Shown here: in pieces, positions 17,074 through 24,507 of the stretch | Layout of the letters: each line of letters starts with the position of its first letter | How positions within the stretch are numbered: position 1 is the first letter of the stretch | Notes under the pieces: generated by a model | Told to the model about the DNA's origin: nothing | The model's database searches: none | Seen by the model: only the letters and a program-made list of their open reading frames with translations | Made by a program: the position numbers and the translations under genes | Source of the DNA: Sphingobacteriaceae bacterium UBA2059 | GTDB lineage: Bacteria; Bacteroidota; Bacteroidia; Sphingobacteriales; Sphingobacteriaceae | Direction: 5' to 3' | DNA: 45,972 nt | Assembly (NCBI GenBank): GCA_002332615.1 | Contig: DDAL01000023.1 | Coordinates: 1-45,972 of the forward strand

Positions 17074-17336
17074 ATGGAAAATAACAAATTGATAGTGCCA
17101 GATGGAATTGTAATCAGTAAGATCTATTACATCAGGGATCAGAAAGTGATGTTGGATAGTGATTTAGCAGCACTTTACGAAGTTGAGACTAAACAGCTGA
17201 AACGGCCTGATGATTTTATGTTAAGATTAATTGAGAAGGAATATTCCAACTTGAAGTCGCAATTTGCGACTTCAAGTTAGGGTGGCAGGAGAATACTTTC
17301 TTATGTGTTTACTGAACATAGTGTTTTGATGTAGTG
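17074..17336 (+). pseudogene. broken ORF6N-domain gene
   Basis: The first 68 codons encode an ORF6N domain (IYYIRDQKVMLDSDLAALYEVETK, then PDDFMLRLIEKEYSNLKSQFATSS). The usual stretch of about ten residues between ETKxLN and the RFPxDFM region is missing. The stop TAG at 17278 replaces the Trp expected in the family's ATSSWGGRR, and the frame continues after it as GGRRILSYVFTEHSVLM before another stop. The gene is therefore decayed by a nonsense mutation, an internal deletion and 3' loss. ORF6N domains are DNA-binding modules common on phages and integrative elements. Confidence 0.8.
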
Positions 17337-17345
17337 TGATTTCTG

Positions 17346-17381
17346 TTTGCATGAGATAAAAACTAATCGTATATTTGCGAT
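17346..17381 (+). promoter_or_regulatory. arsR promoter with overlapping dyad
   Basis: TTTG at 17346-17349 and TATATTTG at 17370-17377 are 20 bases apart, a near-perfect Bacteroidota promoter. The -7 box ends four bases before the arsR ATG, so the transcript would have almost no leader. ATCG (17366-17369) and CGAT (17378-17381) form a partial dyad around the -7 box, a plausible ArsR operator. Confidence 0.7.
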
Positions 17382-17723
17382 ATGGTTTTAAAGACAATAG
17401 AAAAACCGGAAGATTTTTCAACAAAAGATGTGACCTTAGCAAAATATGCTAAAGCCCTTTCACATCCTGCACGAATATCTATCCTGAACTTGTTGATACA
17501 GAAGCAGACGTGCATCTGCGGAGATATCGTAGAGGAATTACCCTTGGCTCAAAGTACAGTTTCTCAACATTTGAAAGTACTAAAAGAAGCAGGCTTGATT
17601 AAAGGTGAAATTGAAGGATCAACCGTATGTTATTGCATTGATGAAGAGGAATGGGCTATTGCTAAAAATCTGCTCCACGAGCTCTTTTTAAGCTATCAGC
17701 CACTTTCAGGCAATTGTTGCTAA
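17382..17723 (+). CDS. arsR: ArsR/SmtB-family metalloregulatory repressor
   Basis: The 113-residue protein has a winged helix-turn-helix: ALSHPARISILNLL, then LPLAQSTVSQHLKVLKEAGLIKGEIEG. The Cys pair in QTCICGDIVEEL lies where ArsR proteins bind As(III), and two more Cys close the C-terminus (GNCC). Binding arsenite would release it from the operator overlapping its own promoter. No internal start codon fits better than ATG 17382, so the mRNA is predicted to be leaderless. It is the first gene of the arsenic cluster. Confidence 0.93.
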   Translation: MVLKTIEKPEDFSTKDVTLAKYAKALSHPARISILNLLIQKQTCICGDIVEELPLAQSTVSQHLKVLKEAGLIKGEIEGSTVCYCIDEEEWAIAKNLLHELFLSYQPLSGNCC

Positions 17724-17784
17724 TATTTTTTTGCACATATCAATCGTTAAATTACGATACAGCTAATCACCAAAAACAAAAACA

Positions 17785-18654
17785 ATGAATACAGAACAAG
17801 AAATCAAAGACATGGTTAAGCAGAAATATAGTGAAATAGCCATGCAGGATAAAGAAATGAATGCTTCTTCTTGCTGCGGTTCAGGCAGCCAAAGTAAAGA
17901 GGTGTATAACATTATGAGTGAAGAGTATGATTCGCTTGAAGGATATAATCCTGATGCTGATTTAGGTTTAGGCTGCGGTTTACCTACACAGTTTGCAAAA
18001 ATCAAAAAGGGGGATACGGTAATCGATCTAGGAAGTGGAGCAGGTAACGATTGTTTTGTAGCCAGGGCTGAAACAGGAGAAACAGGAAAAGTGATTGGGA
18101 TCGACTTTGCTGAGCCTATGATTAATAAAGCCCGTATGAATGCCGATAAATTGGGTTTCAATAATGTGGAGTTCCGCCAAGGAGATATTGAAAATATGCC
18201 AGTAGCTTCTAATGGGGCAGATGTAATCGTGAGCAACTGCGTATTAAACCTTGTTCCGAATAAGGAAGCTGTCTTTGCAGAGATTTTTCGCACGCTAAAG
18301 CCAGGCGGCCATTTCAGTATTTCGGATATCGTTTTAACTGGTGCATTGCCTGATAAGATTAAAAATGCTGCGGAAATGTATGCGGGCTGTGTTGCTAGCG
18401 CAATTGATAAAAATGAGTATTTGAGTTATATCGATAAAGTAGGTTTTGAGAATATCATCATTCAAAAAGATAAGGCCGTAGTCGTTCCCGATGATATCTT
18501 GAAAGATTACCTAAACGATGCTGAAATAGCCTCGTATAAATCAAGTGAAACGGTGATCAGGAGCATAACCGTATATGCAGAGAAGGCAGCTGGCAATACG
18601 ATGCCCGTAGAAACAACGGCGAATAGTTGCAGTCCCAATACAGGCTGTTGCTAA
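17785..18654 (+). CDS. arsM: arsenite S-adenosylmethionine methyltransferase
   Basis: The 289-residue class I methyltransferase carries the SAM-binding motif VIDLGSGAGNDCF, with IGIDFAEPMINKA after it. Three Cys residues in positions typical of ArsM are visible: GLGCGLP, VSNCVLNL and YAGCVASAI. A CC pair near the N-terminus (ASSCCGSGS) and CSPNTGCC at the C-terminus are further thiols that may bind arsenic. It methylates As(III), producing volatile or more easily exported species. It lies 61 bases after arsR and before acr3, so it is very probably co-regulated. Confidence 0.93.
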   Translation: MNTEQEIKDMVKQKYSEIAMQDKEMNASSCCGSGSQSKEVYNIMSEEYDSLEGYNPDADLGLGCGLPTQFAKIKKGDTVIDLGSGAGNDCFVARAETGETGKVIGIDFAEPMINKARMNADKLGFNNVEFRQGDIENMPVASNGADVIVSNCVLNLVPNKEAVFAEIFRTLKPGGHFSISDIVLTGALPDKIKNAAEMYAGCVASAIDKNEYLSYIDKVGFENIIIQKDKAVVVPDDILKDYLNDAEIASYKSSETVIRSITVYAEKAAGNTMPVETTANSCSPNTGCC

Positions 18655-18718
18655 ATTAGAATTCCCTAATCTTAGGGGAAAATATACAGGTGAAAATTTA
18701 ACTTAATTTTAATAAAAA

Positions 18719-19798
18719 GTGATTGAAGTAAATCATTGTGCTCCAGCAGCGGAGCGTAAAAAAATCGGATTCATTAACCGGTACCTTACCTTATGGATCT
18801 TTATAGCGATGGCACTAGGTGTTGGAATAGGGTATTTTGTTCCTTCATCTTCAGGATTTATCAATTCCTTTTCACACGGTACAACCAATATTCCCCTTGC
18901 CATTGGTTTGATCTTAATGATGTATCCGCCTTTGGCAAAGGTGAAATATGAAAACCTTGGGCAGGTGTTTAAAGACACTAAGATAATGAGTGTTTCCCTT
19001 GTCTTAAATTGGGTTATCGGGCCAATATTAATGTTCATATTAGCCATTACTTTCTTAAGAGGTTACCCAGAATACATGATCGGATTGATCCTGATTGGTT
19101 TAGCTCGATGCATAGCGATGGTAGTGGTTTGGAACGAACTTGCGGAAGGAAATAGAGAATATGCAGCAGGGTTAATTGCGCTGAACAGTATCTTTCAAGT
19201 CCTCTTCTATAGTGTCTTTGCCTACGTATTCATCACTGTTCTTCCACCTTTGTTTGGTATAGAGGGAGCAGAGGTAAACATCACCATGGGAGAGATTGCA
19301 AAAAGTGTAGGTATCTATTTGGGCATCCCTTTTCTAATGGGCGTGACCAGTCGTTATGGATTGATCCGTTTAAAAGGAGAAGAATGGTTTGAAAAGAAAT
19401 ATGTGCCTTTTATTTCGCCTATTACACTAACTGCTCTTTTGTTTACCATCGTGGTGATGTTCAGTATAAAAGGAGAACTGATTGTAAAAATACCTTTTGA
19501 CGTCGTACGTATTGCTATTCCTTTGATCATTTATTTCAGCCTGATGTTCGTTATCAGTTTCTTTTTGGCCAAACGTTTTGGAGCGGACTATTCAAAGAAT
19601 GCATCCATTTCCTTCACGGCTGCGGGTAACAATTTTGAACTGGCGATTGCCGTAGCCATCGGAGTATTTGGAATCAATAGTGGACAAGCATTTGCAGGTG
19701 TTATAGGACCTTTAGTAGAAGTTCCGGTACTGATTGGTCTCGTCAACGTCGCCTTTTGGTTGCGAGACAAGTATTATAAACCCAAATTAGCTGAATAA
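18719..19798 (+). CDS. acr3: ACR3-family arsenite efflux permease
   Basis: The 359-residue protein starts with GTG and has about ten membrane spans. ACR3 signatures include LTLWIFIAMALGVGIGY, LILIGLARCIAMVVVWNELAEGN with the conserved Cys, and FTAAGNNFELAIAVAIGVFGINSGQAFAGVIGPLVEVPVLI with a functional Glu. It exports arsenite across the inner membrane using the proton gradient. The gene follows arsM by 64 bases. Confidence 0.96.
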   Translation: MIEVNHCAPAAERKKIGFINRYLTLWIFIAMALGVGIGYFVPSSSGFINSFSHGTTNIPLAIGLILMMYPPLAKVKYENLGQVFKDTKIMSVSLVLNWVIGPILMFILAITFLRGYPEYMIGLILIGLARCIAMVVVWNELAEGNREYAAGLIALNSIFQVLFYSVFAYVFITVLPPLFGIEGAEVNITMGEIAKSVGIYLGIPFLMGVTSRYGLIRLKGEEWFEKKYVPFISPITLTALLFTIVVMFSIKGELIVKIPFDVVRIAIPLIIYFSLMFVISFFLAKRFGADYSKNASISFTAAGNNFELAIAVAIGVFGINSGQAFAGVIGPLVEVPVLIGLVNVAFWLRDKYYKPKLAE

Positions 19799-19819
19799 CA
19801 AATCATCAATTTAATCACT

Positions 19820-20889
19820 GTGAAAGACAAAACCAATGCGAATGCTATTTACGACGTTATTATTATAGGTGGTGGACAAAGCGCTCTGGCCTGCGGTTAT
19901 TTTCTAAGAAGAACAGGCCTGCGATATCTCATTCTGGATGATCAGACACAAGCGGGTGGTGCATGGCAAAATGGATGGGAATCTCTTACTTTGTTTTCTC
20001 CATCCGCTTATAGCTCTCTTCCAGGATGGATGATGCCAGAAGCAGAAGGGAGATTTCCAACTAGAAACGAGACAATTATTACTTGGAAGACTATGAGAAA
20101 AAATATGATCTTCTCATTAAAAGACCTATTGAAGTCAAAAGTGTAGATAAGATCAATGATCGTTTTGAACTCCTGACTTCTAACGGTTCTTATGTTAGCA
20201 AAACGGTAGTCTCTGCTACAGGTACCTGGAAGAATCCATTTATTCCTGAGATTCCCAATAAAAAACTGTTTAAAGGAGAACAGATACACTCTGCACATTA
20301 TAAAAATCCTTTGGAGATGCAGGGTAAAAAAGTACTTGTTGTAGGTGGAGGAAACTCAGGAGCACAACTTCTGGCCGAAATTTCCAAGGTCGCTACAACG
20401 ACTTGGTCCACTCTTACCCCACCTGAATTTTTACCTGACGACGTTGATGGAAGAGTGCTGTTCAATGTGGCCACGGCAAAGTATAATGCTGGAAAGGAAG
20501 GAAAGCCTTTTGATCCTTCTTTGTATAACCTTAGTCATATTGTTATGGTTCCTCCTGTGCTGGAAGCACGTGAAAGGAACGTCCTTTTTAGTAAAGGTCG
20601 GTTTATAGCAATGACCGAACATGGTGTGGTTTGGGAGGATGGTGAGGAAGAGAATTTTGACGTGATCGTCTGGTGCACTGGATTTTCTTGTGCAACCGCT
20701 TACCTCCAGAATCTTGGAGTGATAAATGATGAAGGAAAAGCAGACACTAATGGAACTCAGTCAATAGAAGTGTCAGGCCTATGGTTTTTGGGTTATGGTA
20801 ACTGGACTGGATTTGCATCTGCGACGCTTATAGGGGTAGGTCGATCGGCAAGGGCCACTGTCAATGAAATAACGACCTACTTAAAATAA
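19820..20889 (+). pseudogene. frameshifted ArsO-like flavin monooxygenase
   Basis: Two overlapping frames together make one FAD/NAD(P)H monooxygenase. Frame one (GTG 19820 to stop 20146) has the FAD site IIGGGQSALACGYFLRR, GGAWQNGWESLTLFSP and ends usefully at PTRNETII. Frame two resumes at YLEDYEKKYD (about 20080) and includes the NADPH site VLVVGGGNSGAQLLAEI and VIVWCTGF, ending at 20889. A single missing base near 20078-20082 would join them into about 356 residues. Similar enzymes sit in many ars clusters next to acr3. The gene is probably inactive, unless the shift is a sequencing error. Confidence 0.85.
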
Positions 20890-20898
20890 ATATATAAA

Positions 20899-20988
20899 AT
20901 GAGAATTGAGCTATTATCCGACGATTACTCTAAACAAATCTCAATCGATATCAAACTGATCGTGACAACAACGATCAGCGAATATTAG
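20899..20988 (+). CDS. very short ORF of unknown status
   Basis: A 29-codon frame (MRIELLSDDYSKQISIDIKL..) begins 9 bases after the monooxygenase frame. I do not recognise it. It overlaps two inverted repeats and could be the remnant of a gene deleted between the monooxygenase and the reductase, or chance. Confidence 0.2.
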   Translation: MRIELLSDDYSKQISIDIKLIVTTTISEY

Positions 20989-21030
20989 AAGAATATTCGA
21001 TTTAAAGGCAATCTAGATTGCCTTTAAATC
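20956..21030. repeat. three consecutive hairpins, last a 32-base perfect palindrome
   Basis: CTGATCGT (20956-20963) pairs with ACGATCAG (20971-20978). GAATATT (20980-20986) pairs with AATATTC (20992-20998). Positions 20999-21030 form a perfect 32-base palindrome centred on CTAG. Together they fill the gap just before the arsC-like gene and may be an attenuator, an mRNA stabiliser or a protein-binding site. Confidence 0.75.
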
Positions 21031-21046
21031 TTAAACAGAAAATACA

Positions 21047-21679
21047 ATGAGCAAAAACAGAGCAAACATGTTTCCAGAAATTCAAGACATTATTAATCAG
21101 TTGAATCCCGAGGTAATTTCCAACGATCGAAAAGAAACTCTTCAGCCTTTAGTCGAATTCATACAGACAAAGATTGATAAGATAGAAGCAATACAAATTA
21201 ATTTTATTTGTACCCATAACTCCCGTAGAAGTCATTTGTCACAGATTTGGGCTCAGGTTGTGGCGGCATACTATGAGATCCCGAATGTCTATTGTTATTC
21301 AGGTGGTACTGAAGAGACTGCCCTGTTTCCAAAGGTTGTGGAGACACTATCCAGTCAGGGATTTAATATTTTCAAGATAGCGGAAGGCAATAATCCCATA
21401 TACGCCATAAAGTATGGAGTTAATGCAATGCCGATCATTGGGTTTTCGAAAAAATACGATAGCCCATTTAATCCTTCTTCTGAATTCGCAGCAGTTATGA
21501 CCTGTTCTCAGGCAGATGATGGTTGCCCGTTCATTCCAGGAGCGAAAAAAAGAATACCCATCACATTTGAAGATCCTAAAGTTTCAGACAACACACCAGA
21601 GCAAGCCCGAGTATACGCGGAGCGGAGCTTACAAATTGCAACAGAAATGTTCTACGTTTTTTCAAAAGTATCAAAATGA
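21047..21679 (+). CDS. ArsC-like arsenate reductase / low-molecular-weight phosphatase
   Basis: The 210-residue protein carries the P-loop C-x5-R in FICTHNSRRSHLSQIW, as in thioredoxin-type arsenate reductases and low-molecular-weight tyrosine phosphatases. Further Cys residues occur in VMTCSQADDGCPF. It is longer than classical ArsC (about 130-140 residues), like the extended versions in ars clusters of this phylum. It probably reduces As(V) to As(III), which Acr3 exports and ArsM methylates. It is separated from the upstream genes by a structured region and may have its own expression. Confidence 0.85.
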   Translation: MSKNRANMFPEIQDIINQLNPEVISNDRKETLQPLVEFIQTKIDKIEAIQINFICTHNSRRSHLSQIWAQVVAAYYEIPNVYCYSGGTEETALFPKVVETLSSQGFNIFKIAEGNNPIYAIKYGVNAMPIIGFSKKYDSPFNPSSEFAAVMTCSQADDGCPFIPGAKKRIPITFEDPKVSDNTPEQARVYAERSLQIATEMFYVFSKVSK

Positions 21680-21775
21680 GAAGTATAAGGCGACGAGTTC
21701 GCCCCATATTGTAATTTATCTCCCCAAAAAGTTACAGATAGAATACTAGAAGTGTCACAGTATGATCTCTATTTA

Positions 21776-22510
21776 TTAAAATTCTTTTTCATTTAGGTTA
21801 TACTTAGTGCATAGCTTTGTGTCTAAATCGTTTATTATCTTATATAAAGCAGGCACTAGTTTTTGAATATAGACGAAATCGAAGCTCAGATACATGTTTT
21901 CTTCAAACTCTTTTTCATTTGGAAATTGTCGTTTAAATTCTTTTGAAATTTTACCTCTATTGTGTACCTCGAGATTTCGTTGCTTTGCAAGCAAATTTAT
22001 TTCGTTTGATTTGTTATCGAAAATTTCAATACCTGTCTTTTCTTTGAAAAATTTCTGAACTCCATCAATGCTTTGATAAAATAGCGATTCAATTTTCTTT
22101 TCAGCAATTGCGTTTATTAAGTCTTCATAGTCATTGAACGATAAAATGAAATCTAATTGTTCAGTTTCTTTTGATTTTAGTATTTTTGGTTCTTTTATTA
22201 CAATTTCTGCAAGAATATCCTTGAAATAATTAACGAAATTGTCTATAGTCTTTACGTACATCATAGATGATAATGTTTTCTCGTAATAGTTTATTTCTAA
22301 GAATTCTTTCTCTTCTTTCTCGGTGATTTCAAAAGGAAGTTCGAGTTCTTTATTTTTTGCTTTGAGTTTTTTTACTGATTTAAGGAAGTTTTCATTAATT
22401 AGCTCATTGCTAACCTTTAAGTAAATTAAAATTCTTTCAATTTTCTCAAACTCTACTGCTGCGTTAATGTATGATTTCGTCGCTTTGTTTTTCGCTGGTT
22501 CTACTTGCAT
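21776..22510 (-). CDS. HEPN-like protein with Rx4H motif, unknown role
   Basis: The 244-residue protein is largely helical, Lys/Glu-rich and has no signal peptide or membrane span. The stretch NLLAKQRNLEVHNRGKISKEF contains R-N-L-E-V-H, matching the Rx4-6H active-site motif of HEPN ribonucleases, within a C-terminal region of suitable length (about 130-244). I do not recognise the whole family. It is the only minus-strand gene in the island and stands alone, with A+T content visibly higher than its neighbours. It could be an abortive-infection or toxin-type RNase; this is inference from the motif and the setting. Confidence 0.5.
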   Translation of the reverse strand: MQVEPAKNKATKSYINAAVEFEKIERILIYLKVSNELINENFLKSVKKLKAKNKELELPFEITEKEEKEFLEINYYEKTLSSMMYVKTIDNFVNYFKDILAEIVIKEPKILKSKETEQLDFILSFNDYEDLINAIAEKKIESLFYQSIDGVQKFFKEKTGIEIFDNKSNEINLLAKQRNLEVHNRGKISKEFKRQFPNEKEFEENMYLSFDFVYIQKLVPALYKIINDLDTKLCTKYNLNEKEF

Positions 22511-22952
22511 TATATTTGTCTTTTGCCATCATGAAAATTGCATTCACTCACAATTATAATGATAATTAGTCAAGCAGATTCATTAATTTCAAGATTATAT
22601 CGTGTTTGGTGAGCAATATTTTGCGGAGTGCTAAGATTCCTTGTCATACGTCAAAGAGTATAACCAGTTTTTTAATTCTAAGACTTTTTAACGCATACCC
22701 TCGCATTCCTTTTGTTAAAGCTCCCATCTCTTAAGAGAATGAACCTGTCAAGAGACCATGGAATAAATCGGACTGAGGCACGAACGAGAATTTATGCCGT
22801 GAAAGCTCTTTACTGGTAAAATGAACGTGAGACCTTTGCTGATTTCAAAAGAATGCGGGTTCCAGAATCACTAAAAACACACAACTCCCCTACAAGGTGT
22901 GAATTTACAATACGCTTCCTTTCTTCTTTTGTAATTCATAACTCAATGAATT
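22511..22952. other. gene-free AT-rich stretch inside the island
   Basis: No frame here looks like a gene. It must hold the divergent promoters of the HEPN-like gene and the HTH gene. TCATAA and TTATGA form a small dyad at the start of the HTH gene. It may contain decayed element DNA; nothing is recognisable. Confidence 0.4.
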
Positions 22953-23285
22953 ATGACACTAGTATCTCAACAAAAGAAAGGAGTACGGTCTCTTCTTCCA
23001 ACAAAAGATCAATTGCTAACCATTGGCGATTTAGAAAATTTTAAAGATGAAATGCTGAATGAAATAAAGCAGATCATTAAAGAAAGCAAAGGGCAGCCCA
23101 GCAAAAAATGGTTGAAGTCAACTGAGGTTAAAAAGCTACTTGGGATTTCCCACGGCTTCCTCCAAACGCTTCGTGATACCGGCACTTTACCCTTTACCAA
23201 AATCGGTGGATCCATCTACTACGACTATGAAGATATTCAATCCATGATGGAAGCCAAGATGTGTAATAAGGAAGATATGTATTAA
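22953..23285 (+). CDS. excisionase-like helix-turn-helix protein
   Basis: The 110-residue protein has a short coiled N-terminal part (LENFKDEMLNEIKQIIKES) and a MerR-like winged HTH (KWLKSTEVKKLLGISHGFLQTLRDTGTLPFTKIGGSIYYDYEDIQSMME). This is the layout of small HTH_17 proteins that accompany integrases on Bacteroidota integrative elements and act as excisionases or element regulators. It lies about 6 kb from the integrase and is followed closely by another small element gene. Confidence 0.8.
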   Translation: MTLVSQQKKGVRSLLPTKDQLLTIGDLENFKDEMLNEIKQIIKESKGQPSKKWLKSTEVKKLLGISHGFLQTLRDTGTLPFTKIGGSIYYDYEDIQSMMEAKMCNKEDMY

Positions 23286-23296
23286 GATTTGACGAT

Positions 23297-23524
23297 GTGG
23301 CTAGGAGCACTAATACTGACATTCCTTGTTTTGTACAAGTAATCATTTTCTTTGATCAAAAGGGTTTCTGCCATGAGGATGCCGAGACTTTTTTCAAAGA
23401 ATACTCGGCTCGGAACTGGACAGGAACGAAAGGAATTGCGGTTAAGAACTGGCGAGCGAAGGCATTAGATTGGATGTGGCGGAGGCAAAAAACCGACCAT
23501 ATCTACGAAGCAAATCGAAGCTGA
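23297..23524 (+). CDS. small mobile-element protein of unknown function
   Basis: The 75-residue frame begins with GTG, 11 bases after the HTH gene. The segment QVIIFFDQKGFCHEDAETFFKEYSARNWTGTKGIAVKNWRAKALDWMW resembles a short conserved module (an aromatic-rich FFxxYxxxxW...NWxxxxxxW pattern) that follows HTH genes on Bacteroidota elements and also ends some replication proteins. Function is not known. The start codon is uncertain. Confidence 0.55.
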   Translation: MARSTNTDIPCFVQVIIFFDQKGFCHEDAETFFKEYSARNWTGTKGIAVKNWRAKALDWMWRRQKTDHIYEANRS

Positions 23525-23591
23525 TGACGCCTTAGAATCGAGGGTCTTTTGAAGGTAGATTGCGTCGTTTTCTGCAATCAGCAAGATGTAC

Positions 23592-23606
23592 GTTTGTAAT
23601 ACAAAC
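23592..23606. other. possible oriT palindrome upstream of the mob fragment
   Basis: GTTTGTA-A-TACAAAC is a perfect palindrome about 80 bases before a MobC-like start codon and is followed by ATTGACCGCCCTTCCGAAGT. An inverted repeat next to a relaxosome gene is the normal setting of an origin of transfer. No nick site can be proven by eye. Confidence 0.4.
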
Positions 23607-23685
23607 AGAAATTGACCGCCCTTCCGAAGTCAGGTTCTGTCATTGTAAAAATATCCTCCGAAGTCGCATTCTTAAACGACAAATT

Positions 23686-23820
23686 ATGGAAAATACGGAT
23701 GAAAATCGTTCCAGGGTAATTTTGATTAGGTTGAAGCCGAATGAGTTTAAGCTCCTTGAAAAACGGTTCCAAAAATCGATGTTCCAATATATGAGTGAGT
23801 ACACGATGTTGATAAATTGA
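23686..23820 (+). pseudogene. truncated MobC-like mobilisation protein
   Basis: ATG 23686 starts a 44-residue frame (RSRVILIRLKPNEFKLLEKRF, then MSEYT) with the ribbon-helix-helix-like opening of MobC/relaxosome accessory proteins, normally well over 100 residues long. After MSEYT the frame runs into four unrelated residues and stops. At that point, near 23805, sequence coding for a CatB acetyltransferase begins in another frame. The gene has lost its 3' part by a deletion or recombination. A longer in-frame upstream extension (from 23560) is not needed. Confidence 0.65.
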
Positions 23821-24284
23821 TTATTGGATCATTTTGTTCTGTCGGGAGTGGAGCCAGCTTTATCATGGCAGGAAACCAAGGACACCGATACGATTGGATA
23901 TCCAGTTTTCCTTTCTTTTACATGAAGGACGAAGTTGATAGTTTCAAAGAATCTGTTGATGGATTTACAGTTGCTGGCAACACGGTCGTCGGTAACGATG
24001 TTTGGATTGGCAGTGAAGCCATGATTATGCCCGGTGTCACCATTGGAGACGGTGCGGTTATTGGTAGCAGAGCACTAGTTACTAAAGATGTAGCCCCTTA
24101 TGCAATAGTGGGTGGCAATCCTGCCAAACTCATAAAAAAGAGATTCACAGAGAATGAAATCGAAATACTCTTAGAGATTAAATGGTGGAATTGGGAGGAA
24201 AAGGTATTGGCAGAAGCTACTTCTTTAATTTGCACCGGAGATGTAGAAGCTCTTAATGAATTTTACTACAACCATGTGAAATAG
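23805..24284 (+). pseudogene. N-terminally truncated CatB-type xenobiotic acetyltransferase
   Basis: The frame encodes the C-terminal three quarters of a CatB/XAT chloramphenicol acetyltransferase: DKLIIGSFCSVGSGASFIMAGNQGHRYDW with the catalytic His, then left-handed beta-helix hexapeptide repeats (GNDVWIGSEAMIMPGVTIGDGAVIGSRALVTKDVAPYAIVGGNPAK), then WWNW. Homology begins at DVDKLIIGS, so roughly the first 60 of about 210 residues are missing; only TTG codons could start it. The sequence joins a MobC-like fragment directly at about 23805. Resistance activity is unlikely. Confidence 0.85.
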
Positions 24285-24294
24285 ATAGTAAAGT

Positions 24295-24310
24295 CCCCTC
24301 AATGAGGGGC
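24295..24310 (+). terminator. short hairpin after the catB remnant
   Basis: CCCCTC (24295-24300) pairs with GAGGGG (24304-24309) around AAT, followed by CTTGTTATCTT. The stem is strong but the T tract is interrupted. Confidence 0.5.
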
Positions 24311-24405
24311 TTGTTATCTTAAAATCAGAGCTTCTCTTCTTATACCTGCTTTAAAGAAAAGGCAACGCTTAAATTTTCCATTCGGCGAAGTTCACTGCTT
24401 GCTCG

Positions 24406-24416
24406 TTTGCTTTTAA
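24406..24416 (+). repeat. right copy of the 11-base direct repeat
   Basis: TTTGCTTTTAA matches 15565-15575 at the left edge of the island. It lies in a gene-free stretch (24285-24507) between the last island remnant and chromosomal-looking genes. Confidence 0.25.
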
Positions 24417-24507
24417 GCATGGGAAGGCCCTCTAAAAGCTAAACTTAATGTTAACTTAACGTTGAGCACAACTAATTGGGTTATCATTGTGGTTAATAAA
24501 ATTTACA

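Noticed and set aside
22853..23044. 63-codon frame overlapping the start of the HTH gene
   Set aside because: Out of frame with the HTH gene and without recognisable features.
15490..24500. A second copy of the tRNA-Pro 3' end as attR
   Set aside because: I looked for the T-arm/acceptor sequence (GTTCGAATCC, CCACCCCGA) in the rest of the island on both strands and saw no copy; only a short AT-rich repeat was found.
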